64,000 nt of DNA, taken from assembly GCA_041393965.1 (NCBI GenBank), contig JAWKJB010000002.1, positions 558,001 to 622,000 of the forward strand. The letters are read 5' to 3'. Made by a program: the position numbers and the translations under genes. The notes below the pieces were generated by a model. That model saw only the letters and a list, made by a program, of their open reading frames with translations. It searched no databases and was not told the DNA's origin. This DNA comes from Acidimicrobiia bacterium. GTDB lineage: Bacteria > Actinomycetota > Acidimicrobiia > Spongiisociales > UBA5794. Positions 35,376-44,766 of this stretch are shown piece after piece. Within the stretch, counting starts at the first letter, position 1; every line of letters begins with the position of its first letter.

Positions 35376-36860
35376 GTGGCCCTCGAACCGATCATCGGAA
35401 CCGAAGTCGAGTACGGCATCACGGTGGCGGGCGACGAGTCGTTCAACCCGGTCGCAGCGTCTGCCCTTGTCGTCAACGCCCACCGAGACGGCGGCGCACG
35501 CATTCGATGGTCGTACGACGACGAGACACCGGGGCGAGATGCTCGGGGGTTCACGGTCGGTGTGCTTCCGGTCGATGAGACCGACTCGGGACTGATCAAC
35601 TCGGTGCTGCTCAACGGGGCGAGGCTGTATGTGGATCACGCCCATCCGGAGTATTCGACTCCGGAATGTGGCGACCCGCTCGAAGCGACACTGCACGACA
35701 AGGCCGGGGAACGCGTCATGCAGACCGCGGCGTCGGCCGCCACCGAGATGCTGCCAGAGGGGCAGCGCCTGCTGCTGCACAAGAACAACTCGGATGGCAA
35801 GGGAAACTCATACGGGGCGCACGAGAACTACCTCGTCGCCCGCTCGGTGCCATTCGGATCGATCGTCCACCACCTGACCTCCTTTCTCGTGAGCAGGCAG
35901 ATTCTCACCGGGTCAGGCAAAATCGGCTCAGAACACGCAAGGCCCGATGTCGACTACCAGATCTCGCAGCGGGCTGACTTCTTCGAGGAGGAGATCGGCC
36001 TCGAGACCACGCTCAAGCGGCCGATCATCAACACACGGGACGAGCCCCACGCCGATGCGCAGCGATACCGGAGGCTCCATGTCATCTTCGGCGATGCAAC
36101 GCTGTCCGAAGTCCAAACGCTTGTGAAGCTCGGCGCGACCTCGCTCATGCTCATGGCGCTCGAGGATGGGAGGGCCGGAGATCCGATCGTGCTGCGCGAC
36201 CCGGTCGGTTCGATCACCCACATCAGCCACGACATCTCGCTTGGCGCAACGGTGGCGCTCGAGGACGGAACCACGATCACGGCTCGCGACCTTCAGTGGC
36301 GTTTCTTCGCAGTCGCGGAGCGCTATGTGATGTCCACGGACCTCGCGCCTGCCTACAAGCAGGTCCTCGACGAGTGGCGCAGCCTGCTTGAGGACCTCGA
36401 GGGTGGATGGGAGCCGGTGTCGGACCGACTCGATTGGGCCGCAAAGCTCTCGGTTCTCGAGGCGTACCGCGATCGGGACGGGCTCGGCTGGAACGATCCG
36501 AAATTGCGACTCGTCGGACTTCAGTTCCACGACATCGATCCCAATCGGGGCCTCTTCCATCGTCTCGTCGCGTCGAACCGCGTGCGGCGTCTGTTCACTG
36601 ACCAGGAAGTGGCAGCGGCCACGACCACGCCACCCGAAGCAACGAGAGCGTTCTTCCGCGGCGCATGCCTTCGCCAGTACGGAAGCGCGGTCGTTGCTGC
36701 GAACTGGGACTCACTCGTCTTCGACACGGGGGCCTCGACACTGGTTCGCGTTCCTATGATGGAACCGAGGCGGGGCACCAAAGCGCTCGTCGAACACCTC
36801 CTTGCCGCCAGCGAGGACGCCGCTGCGTTGATCAACAACATCGGAGACACCAATGAGTGA
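35376..36860 (+). CDS. dop: Depupylase / Pup deamidase Dop
   Basis: 494 residues of the carboxylate-amine ligase-like Dop/PafA family. N-terminal EPIIGTEVEYGI contains the ATP/Mg Glu residues; the HPEYSTPEC, KNNSDGKGNSYGAHENYL and NTRDEPHAD blocks line the active site. Dop hydrolyses the isopeptide bond between Pup and lysine. Because Pup here already ends in Glu, deamidation is not needed. Start GTG 35376, 4 bases after mpa. The larger frame to 35160 lies within mpa. It overlaps pup by 8 bases. Confidence 0.95.
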   Translation: MALEPIIGTEVEYGITVAGDESFNPVAASALVVNAHRDGGARIRWSYDDETPGRDARGFTVGVLPVDETDSGLINSVLLNGARLYVDHAHPEYSTPECGDPLEATLHDKAGERVMQTAASAATEMLPEGQRLLLHKNNSDGKGNSYGAHENYLVARSVPFGSIVHHLTSFLVSRQILTGSGKIGSEHARPDVDYQISQRADFFEEEIGLETTLKRPIINTRDEPHADAQRYRRLHVIFGDATLSEVQTLVKLGATSLMLMALEDGRAGDPIVLRDPVGSITHISHDISLGATVALEDGTTITARDLQWRFFAVAERYVMSTDLAPAYKQVLDEWRSLLEDLEGGWEPVSDRLDWAAKLSVLEAYRDRDGLGWNDPKLRLVGLQFHDIDPNRGLFHRLVASNRVRRLFTDQEVAAATTTPPEATRAFFRGACLRQYGSAVVAANWDSLVFDTGASTLVRVPMMEPRRGTKALVEHLLAASEDAAALINNIGDTNE

Positions 36861-37041
36861 CAGAGAACGCGCCCACCGCCGAGCATCCGAGACAACCGAC
36901 GACGCCGTCGACGCGACAACGACAAATCGTGGTGAGGAGGTGGCCGAGCGCATCGACGACCTCCTCGATGAGATCGACACCGTGCTCGAGGAGAACGCGG
37001 AAGAGTTCGTGAAGAACTATGTGCAGAAGGGCGGAGAGTGA
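36853..37041 (+). CDS. pup: Prokaryotic ubiquitin-like protein Pup (C-terminal GGE)
   Basis: 62 residues, acidic and largely disordered, with the helical Mpa-binding region (ERIDDLLDEIDTVLEEN) and the conserved C-terminus NYVQKGGE. The final Glu is conjugated through its side-chain carboxylate to substrate lysines. Mycobacterial Pup ends in Gln and needs Dop to convert it; the Glu form seen here is ligation-ready, as in Corynebacterium. It overlaps dop by 8 bases and prcB by GTGA. Confidence 0.97.
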   Translation: MSDRERAHRRASETTDDAVDATTTNRGEEVAERIDDLLDEIDTVLEENAEEFVKNYVQKGGE

Positions 37042-37829
37042 CCTCACGCCCGCTCGGTCCACTGCACCTCGGTGAGCCGGTCGCCGACGCCTCGTTCCTC
37101 TCCGTGCTCGAACAGCGCGGCGTTGCGCCCCGTTGGGACGCGGTCGGCGCTTCGGGCCTCGCTGTCCCGGAAGCAACAACGATCCTCGCTCTCACCTGGG
37201 CCGAGGGGGTCATCATGGCCGGTGATCGCCGAGCGACGGCTGGAAACCTCATCGCACATCGGCGGGTCCGCAAGGTGTATGAGGCCGATCACCATTCGGC
37301 GGTTGCCATCTCGGGGACGGCGGGCATGGCGCTCGAACTGATCAAGCTGTTCCGCACCGAACTCGAGCACTATGAGAAGATCGAAGGGTCGACGCTCAGC
37401 GTGGAAGGGAAGGCGAACTTCCTCGCACGAATGGTTCGGGGAAACCTCTCGATGGCGTTCCAAGGCCTCGTCGTGATTCCCCTCTTCTGCGGCTACGACG
37501 CCGCCGAGGGAGTCGGGCGACTGTACTCCTTCGACCTCGTCGGGGGCCGGTACGAAGAGCTCGACTACGCAGCAACCGGATCGGGTGGCGCTCAGGCGAA
37601 GTCGTTCCTCAAAGGTGCATGGCGTGCGGACCTCTCCCGCGACGAGGCGATTGGGGTTGCTGTCGAAGCCCTCATCGCGGCCGCCGAGGAGGACGCCGCA
37701 ACAGGGGGTCCGGATCTCAGGCGCGGCATCTTCCCCAATGTGCTCAGCGTCACCGCAGACGGCGTCGACGAGATCGACGACGACGCCCTTGCCGGGATCG
37801 CAGGCCCGATCATCGAGGAACGCCCATGA
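37038..37829 (+). CDS. prcB: Proteasome beta subunit PrcB
   Basis: 263 residues. A 46-residue propeptide is removed so that Thr47 (EATTILALTW) becomes the catalytic N-terminus; the conserved GDRRATAGN block and the SGGAQAKSFLKG region are present. The residue before Thr is Ala where mycobacteria have Gly. PrcB forms the two inner heptameric rings of the 20S core. Start GTG 37038 overlaps the pup stop; it overlaps prcA by ATGA. Confidence 0.96.
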   Translation: MTSRPLGPLHLGEPVADASFLSVLEQRGVAPRWDAVGASGLAVPEATTILALTWAEGVIMAGDRRATAGNLIAHRRVRKVYEADHHSAVAISGTAGMALELIKLFRTELEHYEKIEGSTLSVEGKANFLARMVRGNLSMAFQGLVVIPLFCGYDAAEGVGRLYSFDLVGGRYEELDYAATGSGGAQAKSFLKGAWRADLSRDEAIGVAVEALIAAAEEDAATGGPDLRRGIFPNVLSVTADGVDEIDDDALAGIAGPIIEERP

Positions 37830-38506
37830 GCATGCCCTTCTATGTCCCGCCCGAACAACTCGTCAAGGACCGCGCCGAGTTCGCCCGCAAGGGAATCAGT
37901 CGGGGGCGGCCGATCGTCGTCGTGCAACTCGATGCGGGCATTCTGCTCATCGGCGAGAACCACTCTCCCTCGCTGCGCAAGATCGGAGAGGTCTACGACC
38001 GGATCGCCTTTGCCGGTGTGGGTCGCTTCAACGAATTCGAGTTGCTGCGAGTGGCCGGGATTCGGTATGCGGACCTCAAGGGCTACTCATATTCGCGGGC
38101 CGATGTGACCGGCAAGGGTCTCGCCAACGCGTACTCCCAGACGCTCGGCCAGGTGTTCTCGCACGAAATCAAACCGTACGAGGTCGACATCGTGGTCGCG
38201 GAGCTCGGCGCGACGCGAGAGGGCGACAACTTGTTCCGCATCCAGTTCGACGGGACGCTGCGCGATGCCGAGTCGTTCGCGGTGCTCGGGGCATTCGGGG
38301 ACGAGATCGGTTCTGCCCTTGAAGCATCCATCGCGGAGGGCATCGATGTCGGACCGGCGATCGCGGCGGCATGTACGGCGATCGAGGAAGCCACGGGCCA
38401 ACCGATCGACCCCGCCGACTGGGAGGCCGCCCTGCTCGATCGTACCGCGACGCGCCGAGCCTTTCGTCGGCTGTCTGCGTCCGAGATCTCCGACGCGCGC
38501 GGCTGA
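37826..38506 (+). CDS. prcA: Proteasome alpha subunit PrcA
   Basis: 226 residues. The start MSMPFYVPPEQLVKDRAEFARKGI is the gate-forming N-terminal region of actinobacterial alpha subunits, followed by the NTN-hydrolase fold without a catalytic Thr. Alpha rings cap the core and receive the Mpa tail. ATG 37826 overlaps the prcB stop. The frame is open upstream to 37619 only within prcB. Confidence 0.95.
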   Translation: MSMPFYVPPEQLVKDRAEFARKGISRGRPIVVVQLDAGILLIGENHSPSLRKIGEVYDRIAFAGVGRFNEFELLRVAGIRYADLKGYSYSRADVTGKGLANAYSQTLGQVFSHEIKPYEVDIVVAELGATREGDNLFRIQFDGTLRDAESFAVLGAFGDEIGSALEASIAEGIDVGPAIAAACTAIEEATGQPIDPADWEAALLDRTATRRAFRRLSASEISDARG

Positions 38507-38539
38507 TTCCCGGCGTGCGGCACTTTCGTGTCCATCGGG

Positions 38540-38545
38540 TACGCT
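38540..38545 (+). promoter_or_regulatory. -10 element TACGCT for leaderless pafA mRNA
   Basis: TACGCT ends 6 bases before the GTG start of pafA at 38552, with no Shine-Dalgarno. It implies that pafA can be transcribed separately from the dop-pup-prcB-prcA run, starting at its own first codon. Confidence 0.45.
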
Positions 38546-38551
38546 GCGATC

Positions 38552-39907
38552 GTGCAACGACGAATCTTCGGCCTTGAGAACGAATACGGTGTCACCTGCG
38601 TGCTGCGTGGCCAGCGACGCCTCTCGCCGGACGAGGTGGCTCGCTACCTGTTCCGACGGGTTGTCAGCTGGGGAAGATCGTCGAATGTGTTTCTGGAGAA
38701 CGGAGCACGGCTGTATCTCGATGTGGGGTCACATCCCGAGTATGCCACGCCCGAGTGCGACAGCTTGTACGACCTCGTCGCCCACGACAAGGCCGGCGAA
38801 CGGATCCTCGAGGGTCTCGTGGCCTCCGCAGAGCGGCGTCTCGGCGAGGAGGGTATTCGCGGTGACATCTACCTGTACCGCAACAACACCGACTCGGCCG
38901 GAAACTCGTACGGGTGCCACGAGAACTATCTGATTCGCCGGAACGCCGACTTCCAGCGGACCATCGACACGCTCATCCCGTTTCTCGTGACACGACAGAT
39001 CTGGTCGGGTGCCGGCAAGCTCCTCGGCACGGCGCGGGGCACCATCTTCTCCCTTGCCCAACGCGCAGAACACATCTGGGAGGGATCGTCGTCAGCGACC
39101 ACGAGATCGCGGCCGATCATCAACACCCGCGACGAGCCGCACGCCGACGCGGAGCGCTATCGGAGGCTGCATGTCATTGCCGGTGATTCCAACATGTCCG
39201 AATACACGACCTACGCCAAGCTCGGTGCGACGGTGGCGTTGCTCCAGATGCTCGAGGACGAAGTTGTCTTTCGTGACTTGACGCTGGAGAATCCCATCCG
39301 CGCCATCCGCGAGGTGAGCCATGACATGACCTGCCGTCGCAAGGTCCGCCTCGCCAACGGTCGGGAGTTGAGCGCTCTCGACATCCAATGGGAGTACCTC
39401 GAGCGGGTCATTCGGTACACGCGAACGACGGGTCTTTCCCCAGAGGTGGAGCGGGCCGTCGGCATGTGGGAACACATCCTCACCGGCCTCGAAAAGGACC
39501 CCATGACGCTCAACCGGGAGCTCGATTGGGTTGCCAAGTACCACCTGATCGAGCGATATCGCGAGCGCTATCAACTGGCCCTTTCATCGGCCCGCCTGGC
39601 ACTGATCGATCTGAACTACCACGATGTCGACCGCGACCGGGGACTGTTCTACAAGCTGGTTGCTGCCGGGCTCGTCGACCGAATCGTGACCGACAATGAC
39701 ATCACCCGAGCCATGGTGGAACCTCCCCAAACGACACGAGCACGCCTCCGGGGAGCCTTCATTCGTGCAGCCAAGGAGAAGCGACGCGACTTCACCGTCG
39801 ATTGGGTACACCTCAAGCTCAACGACCAAGCGCAGCGAACTGTCCTGTGCAAGGACCCGTTCAAGGCCTACGACGAGCGCGTCGACCGTCTCATCGACAG
39901 CCTCTAG
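38552..39907 (+). CDS. pafA: Pup ligase PafA
   Basis: 451 residues, the usual length. It starts [16 protein letters not shown], with the Glu residues that bind ATP/Mg, followed by [33 protein letters not shown] and NTRDEPHAD. PafA phosphorylates the Pup C-terminal Glu and joins it to substrate lysine. It is a paralogue of Dop, lacking the extra Dop loop. The GTG start has TACGCT 6 bases upstream; the frame extends 24 bases further to GTG 38528. Confidence 0.96.
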   Translation: MQRRIFGLENEYGVTCVLRGQRRLSPDEVARYLFRRVVSWGRSSNVFLENGARLYLDVGSHPEYATPECDSLYDLVAHDKAGERILEGLVASAERRLGEEGIRGDIYLYRNNTDSAGNSYGCHENYLIRRNADFQRTIDTLIPFLVTRQIWSGAGKLLGTARGTIFSLAQRAEHIWEGSSSATTRSRPIINTRDEPHADAERYRRLHVIAGDSNMSEYTTYAKLGATVALLQMLEDEVVFRDLTLENPIRAIREVSHDMTCRRKVRLANGRELSALDIQWEYLERVIRYTRTTGLSPEVERAVGMWEHILTGLEKDPMTLNRELDWVAKYHLIERYRERYQLALSSARLALIDLNYHDVDRDRGLFYKLVAAGLVDRIVTDNDITRAMVEPPQTTRARLRGAFIRAAKEKRRDFTVDWVHLKLNDQAQRTVLCKDPFKAYDERVDRLIDSL

Positions 39908-39935
39908 CCCCTTTCTCTGTGGAGGGGGTTGGCGG

Positions 39936-39941
39936 TACAGT
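39936..39941 (+). promoter_or_regulatory. -10 element TACAGT upstream of pafB
   Basis: TACAGT ends 6 bases before ATG 39948, giving a leaderless arrangement like that at pafA. The GGAG between them is too close to the ATG to act as a normal ribosome site. Confidence 0.4.
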
Positions 39942-39947
39942 GGAGCC

Positions 39948-40871
39948 ATGCAGCGTGTTGTCGAACGAGTGCTCAACCTGCTTGCGTACCTCCTCACCGC
40001 CGGTCGACCCGTCACCGCTGACGAGATCCGCAACACCGTGGCGGGCTACAGCCACGACAGCGACGCAGCGTTTCGGAGGACCTTCGAACGGGACAAGGAT
40101 CTGCTGCGGTCCCTCGGCGTTCCTCTCACGATGTCAGCCACGGACATCTGGGAGGTGGAGCACGGCTATGTCATCCCTCCCGAGGAGTACGCGATCGAGG
40201 ATCCCGGGCTGACCGACGAGGAGCGATCTGCGCTGCTCGCAGCGGTCCAGGCGGTGCAGTTCACCGGTCGATCCACCGGCCTGACGGCGATCTTCAAGCT
40301 CGGCGGCGCTTCTCCAATCCTCAACCCTCCGTCTCTCGCCGCCGACCTCGGTCACGACCTCGACCTACTCGGTGTGCTCTTCGAGGCGATCTCGACACGC
40401 ACCAAGCTGTCATTCGAATATGCTGGAAAGCGCCGAACCGTGCTGCCATATGCCCTCGGGCATCGCTTCGGACACTGGTATCTCACAGCACCCGAGATCG
40501 GTGCTCCCGAGATCGTCAAAGCGTTCCGTGTGGACCGCATGGGACCACCTGCCATCGAGGGTGCTTCCAAGAGCTTCGATCGCCCTGCCGCCTTCAATCC
40601 CGACGAGGTGCTTCCCTCTGGTGCCGCTGAGGGAAGGTCGGACCGGTCGGCAACGGTGGTGTTTGATGCTGATGTCGGCCGGGTCGCCGTCGGCCAGGTC
40701 CCCGGAGCGGAGGTGACCGCAACCGACGGTCTGAGGACAACGGCGGAGGTGCCGGTGCGCGACGACGCAGGGTTCATCAACTGGCTCCTCGGATTCGATG
40801 ACAAGGCGGTCATCGTGGCACCGGAGGACCTCAGAGATCGACTTCTCGCCCACATCGGCGCCGTACCGTGA
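39948..40871 (+). CDS. pafB: WYL-domain transcriptional regulator PafB
   Basis: 307 residues: an N-terminal winged helix-turn-helix (ERVLNLLAYLLTAGRPVTADEI), a WYL domain (about 145-225, GHRFGHWYLTAPE) and a C-terminal WCX domain. With PafC it forms the activator of the LexA/RecA-independent DNA-damage response in mycobacteria; ssDNA binding by the WYL domain is the signal there. Despite its location it does not act in pupylation. The long upstream frame is within pafA; ATG 39948 is the family start. It overlaps pafC by GTGA. Confidence 0.93.
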   Translation: MQRVVERVLNLLAYLLTAGRPVTADEIRNTVAGYSHDSDAAFRRTFERDKDLLRSLGVPLTMSATDIWEVEHGYVIPPEEYAIEDPGLTDEERSALLAAVQAVQFTGRSTGLTAIFKLGGASPILNPPSLAADLGHDLDLLGVLFEAISTRTKLSFEYAGKRRTVLPYALGHRFGHWYLTAPEIGAPEIVKAFRVDRMGPPAIEGASKSFDRPAAFNPDEVLPSGAAEGRSDRSATVVFDADVGRVAVGQVPGAEVTATDGLRTTAEVPVRDDAGFINWLLGFDDKAVIVAPEDLRDRLLAHIGAVP

Positions 40872-41824
40872 CGCCACGCTCAGAACGCACCGTGAATCGG
40901 ATCAGCCGCATCCTTGCCCTGATCCCGTATGTACTCGACAAGGGCACGGCCACCGTCGACGATCTCGTCGCCCGGTTCGGATACGACTCGGACAAGGACC
41001 TCGTCAAGGACCTCCATCTCATCTTCATGACCGGCCTCCCCGGCTATGGCCCGGGAGATCTCATCGATGTCGACATCTTCGATGACGAGGTGACGATCGA
41101 TCTCGCCGAGTACTTCGCAAGGCCGCTTCGCCTCTCACCCGCAGAAGCCCTTGGCCTGCTCGCCGCCGGGTCCACCTTCCTCGCAACCGGGCAGGCGCCA
41201 CCTGCCCTCACAACCGCCATGGACAAGCTGTCGAGAGCGATGGGGATCGAAGGGGACGACGCAGTCGTCTTCGATGTACCGGTCCCGCCCATCGTCGCGG
41301 AACTGCGGGACGCCATCGATGCATCGACGCCGATCACTATCGGATATGTCGCGATCGGGACCAACGAGCGGACGGAGCGGGTCGTCGAGGGTGCTGCGGT
41401 GTTCTTCAACCTCGGGAACTGGTACCTGTCGGGATACTGCCGGCTCGCCAAAGCCAACCGCACCTTTCGCGTCGATCGGATCGACACGGTCAACCTCCTT
41501 CCGGACCGGTATCAACGACCCCGGAGTGACACCGGTGCCATGGTTCGCTATGAACCGAGTCCTGACGACGCTCAGGCCGTCTTCCGAGTCAAGGGGCAGG
41601 CTCGCTGGATCGCCGAGTACTACCCGGTGACGGTCGAAGCGCTCGACAGTGGCGAACAACGGATCACCATGCTGGTGTCGGACCCTGTCGTAGCAGCCCG
41701 ATTGCTCAACCGCCTTGGCGCGGATGCGGTCCTCGAAGATGGTGAGTCGGTGCGAGGAGCCCTCGACGATCTGCGCGAGAGAATCGCCGCCAAGTACGCG
41801 TCAGTCCCCGCTGTCCCGAAGTGA
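40868..41824 (+). CDS. pafC: WYL-domain transcriptional regulator PafC
   Basis: 318 residues and homologous to PafB: an N-terminal HTH (RISRILALIPYVLDKGTATVDDL), a WYL domain (NLGNWYLSGYCRLA) and a C-terminal WCX domain. The GTG start overlaps the pafB stop, so the two subunits are made together. In some actinobacteria PafB and PafC are fused; here they are separate. Confidence 0.93.
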   Translation: MTPRSERTVNRISRILALIPYVLDKGTATVDDLVARFGYDSDKDLVKDLHLIFMTGLPGYGPGDLIDVDIFDDEVTIDLAEYFARPLRLSPAEALGLLAAGSTFLATGQAPPALTTAMDKLSRAMGIEGDDAVVFDVPVPPIVAELRDAIDASTPITIGYVAIGTNERTERVVEGAAVFFNLGNWYLSGYCRLAKANRTFRVDRIDTVNLLPDRYQRPRSDTGAMVRYEPSPDDAQAVFRVKGQARWIAEYYPVTVEALDSGEQRITMLVSDPVVAARLLNRLGADAVLEDGESVRGALDDLRERIAAKYASVPAVPK

Positions 41825-41902
41825 CTATCCCACGAATAGTCCTTTATCCATTCCGCCGCATGCCGATGTCCTTGGTGAAGCTGGCATACGGAAGTTGGGC
41901 TG

Positions 41903-42223
41903 ATGACAACCATCAAGACAACCTGCGACGACTGCGGAGAGGTCCATCTCGGGACCTCCGACATCTCGCTGGAGCTCCACGGGGACGGCACCGAAGGGTC
42001 ATACCGCTTCGCCTGTCCGAGTTGTCTCGCCATCCAGCGGCGACCTGCATCCCACCGCGTTGTGTCGATTCTGCTCGCGACCGGTGTGACCTACGATGTG
42101 GCGCTGCTGAACAACCGCGGGCCGATCACCCCGGTTGAGGTGGAACGCTTCGTGTCGCTCCTCGACACCGACGACTGGTTTTCACGCCTCGTCCCGAGCG
42201 AAGACCACACCGAATCACGCTAG
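41903..42223 (+). CDS. Zinc-ribbon protein of unknown function
   Basis: 106 residues. Cys pairs CDDCG (about 8-12) and CPSC (about 38-41) should bind one zinc ion. The pattern (TTCxxCG ... SYRFACPSC ... VVSILLATGV) occurs as a small actinobacterial family of no known function. It lies 78 bases after pafC and 32 bases before helY. The intervening bases contain no clear promoter. Confidence 0.75.
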   Translation: MTTIKTTCDDCGEVHLGTSDISLELHGDGTEGSYRFACPSCLAIQRRPASHRVVSILLATGVTYDVALLNNRGPITPVEVERFVSLLDTDDWFSRLVPSEDHTESR

Positions 42224-42241
42224 CGGCCTAACGCGTCTTCC

Positions 42242-42247
42242 TACCAT
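42242..42247 (+). promoter_or_regulatory. -10 element TACCAT upstream of helY
   Basis: TACCAT ends 8 bases before ATG 42256, with no Shine-Dalgarno between them, suggesting that transcription can begin just before the start codon. Confidence 0.35.
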
Positions 42248-42255
42248 GGCGGCTT

Positions 42256-44766
42256 ATGTCCGCCCACACCGCTATCGACCGCTATCTCGACGATCTCCCC
42301 TTCTCGGTTGACGCGTTCCAGGAGACCGCCCTCCGATCGATTGCGCACGGTCGTTCGGTCGTCGTGACGGCGCCGACCGGCGCCGGGAAGACCGTCATTG
42401 CCGAGGGAGCGATCGCTGTTGCCCGTGAAGGTGGGCACCGCGCCTTCTACACCACGCCGATCAAGGCACTCTCAAACCAGAAGTACCAGGATCTCGTTGC
42501 ACAACTCGGCGTCCACGCTGTGGGGCTCCTGACGGGGGACAATGTCATCAACGGTGACGCGAGCGTTGTCGTGATGACGACCGAGGTGCTGCGCAACATG
42601 ATCTACGAGGGATCTCGTGGGCTCGACGATTTGACGGTGGTCGTGCTCGATGAGGTTCACTACCTTGCTGATCGAGCGCGAGGATCGGTGTGGGAGGAGG
42701 TCATCATCCACCTTCCTTCACACATCACCCTCGTCTGTCTCTCAGCGACGATCGCCAATCCAGAGGAGTTCACCTCGTGGATCCGAGCACGGCGCGGCAA
42801 CGCCGACCTCGTTGTGGAGGCGTTCCGTCCGGTTCCCCTGACAACGATGTACGCCTATCGCGATCGACATGCCGGGAACGCGACGCTGATGCACCCGATG
42901 TTCACTTCTCACGGGAAACCGAACCCCCATCTGGCCCGGCTCACTCGACCGACGCGGGATCGGCATCGCCGGTTGTCGGTCCCGCGACGAACGGAGATCG
43001 TCGACCTGCTCGCCGCAGAGGAGTTGCTTCCGGCGATCTACTTCGTGTTCTCCCGGAAGGGCTGCGACCATGCAGCTCGGCAGATCGCCGCTTCGAGTCT
43101 CGGCCTTACGACACGCGGTGAGCAGGCAGAGATCCGTGCGGTGGCCGAACGCCACACCGCCGCGATCTCGGAGCGGGATCTCGCCGTCCTCGGCTATGGA
43201 GGCTGGCTCGAGACCCTCGAACAGGGTGCCGCGCCTCACCACGCCGGATTGATTCCCGCCTTCAAAGAAGCGGTCGAGGAGCTGTTCCTGCGTGGTCTGG
43301 TCAAGGTCGTTGTGGCAACCGAAACGCTTGCGCTCGGGATCAACATGCCGGCGCGTACGGTCGTACTCGACTCGCTTTCGAAGTTCACCGGCGAAGGACA
43401 CGACCTGCTGATGGCGAGTGACTTCACGCAGTTGACCGGTCGTGCCGGCCGTCGAGGCATCGACGAACACGGAACCGCGGTGGTGCTCTACAGCCCCCAT
43501 GTGCCGTTCGACCGCGCGACCGGTATTGCGGGCAGCGGGTCGAATCCGCTTCGATCATCGTTCGCGCCCACCTACAACATGGTTGTCAACCTGATCGCAC
43601 GCTACGACCGCAGCCGCGCTTTGGATCTGCTCGGCGCTTCGTTCGCCAACCACGCAGCCCAGCATCGAATCCACACACTCGAGGAGAACCTCGCGGACAA
43701 GCACCGTGATCTCGCCACCTTCGAGGAGGCAGCGAGGTGCGAGCGGGGGGAGATCTGGGATGTGTACGACGGATCCCAGCGGCTGAACACCGAAGCGAAG
43801 GTCGACCGGAGCCTCCTTGTGATCGGTGCCGTCGTGCGCATCGATGGCGGGCTGTTCACGCTTGCGAATCGCTCGTGGGGGGGAGGTCATCCGAAGCTCG
43901 AGTTCATCGACGAACGCGGACGAAAGACGACGCTTCGGTCGAGTCGTCTCCCGAAGGAAGCGCAGCGTGTCGGGCTTCTCAACCTCCCGAGGCCGGTTCG
44001 CGCGTCGGACCAGACCTATCGCGACGAGGTTGCCGCGTTGATGGAGGCCTTCATTCCCGACGAGAACCCACTGCCCCTCATCCCGGCCGTCGAAGGGATT
44101 GCATCGTGCCCCGACTTTGACAAGCACATGGCATGGGTCGATCGGGCACGACGGACACGGAGAGAGATCGAGCGCCTGGAACGGCGCCTCGTCAAGGCGA
44201 CCGGTGATGACATTGTCGAGGCGTTCTGGTCCCTTCATGGTGTGCTGACCGACCTCGGATATGTCGATGGTTGGTCGCTCAGCCCTCGCGGCGAATCGCT
44301 GCGACGGCTGTACAACGAACTCGACCTTCTCCTCGCCGAAGTTCTCGAATCGGGTGCCCTCATGGGGCTGTCGGTTCCGACCTTCGCGGCAGCGATCAGT
44401 CTGTTCACATTCGAGTCACGCGGCGATGACGCGGTGTCGTTCACCCCCACCGATTTCGATGGCGTCTTGGACACGGTCGGCGTGCGCCATGCCTCCATCA
44501 TCGACGCCGAGCACCGTCATGGCATCGACCAACAGCGGGTCCCCGATTCGGGGTTTGTGGAAGTCATTGAGGCGTGGGCCGGGGGCTTCGCCCTCGATGA
44601 GGTGTTCGGACGCGACGATGTCGGGGCTGGCGACTTCGTACGATCAGCGCGTCAGCTTCTCGACCTCCTTCGTCAGATTCGCGACGGGTTTCCCGGCTAT
44701 CACAATCTCGCGGATCGTGCAATCACGGCGATCGATCGCGGCATCGTTGCGGTCGGGGGACCCTGA
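42256..44766 (+). CDS. helY: Ski2/Mtr4-like DEVH-box RNA helicase HelY
   Basis: 836 residues. Walker A is APTGAGKT (39-46), motif II is DEVH, motif III is SATIANPEEF and motif VI is QLTGRAGRRG. The C-terminal part is the DSHCT-type helical domain seen in Ski2/Mtr4 helicases. RNA unwinding or turnover is inferred from the family. In Mycobacterium helY also lies close to pafABC. It is followed by a lipid-kinase gene that overlaps its stop by one base. Confidence 0.92.
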   Translation: MSAHTAIDRYLDDLPFSVDAFQETALRSIAHGRSVVVTAPTGAGKTVIAEGAIAVAREGGHRAFYTTPIKALSNQKYQDLVAQLGVHAVGLLTGDNVINGDASVVVMTTEVLRNMIYEGSRGLDDLTVVVLDEVHYLADRARGSVWEEVIIHLPSHITLVCLSATIANPEEFTSWIRARRGNADLVVEAFRPVPLTTMYAYRDRHAGNATLMHPMFTSHGKPNPHLARLTRPTRDRHRRLSVPRRTEIVDLLAAEELLPAIYFVFSRKGCDHAARQIAASSLGLTTRGEQAEIRAVAERHTAAISERDLAVLGYGGWLETLEQGAAPHHAGLIPAFKEAVEELFLRGLVKVVVATETLALGINMPARTVVLDSLSKFTGEGHDLLMASDFTQLTGRAGRRGIDEHGTAVVLYSPHVPFDRATGIAGSGSNPLRSSFAPTYNMVVNLIARYDRSRALDLLGASFANHAAQHRIHTLEENLADKHRDLATFEEAARCERGEIWDVYDGSQRLNTEAKVDRSLLVIGAVVRIDGGLFTLANRSWGGGHPKLEFIDERGRKTTLRSSRLPKEAQRVGLLNLPRPVRASDQTYRDEVAALMEAFIPDENPLPLIPAVEGIASCPDFDKHMAWVDRARRTRREIERLERRLVKATGDDIVEAFWSLHGVLTDLGYVDGWSLSPRGESLRRLYNELDLLLAEVLESGALMGLSVPTFAAAISLFTFESRGDDAVSFTPTDFDGVLDTVGVRHASIIDAEHRHGIDQQRVPDSGFVEVIEAWAGGFALDEVFGRDDVGAGDFVRSARQLLDLLRQIRDGFPGYHNLADRAITAIDRGIVAVGGP

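Noticed and set aside
41823..41837. CTAT...ATAG inverted repeat after pafC
   Set aside because: Only a 4-bp stem with no T-run; too weak for a terminator or operator.
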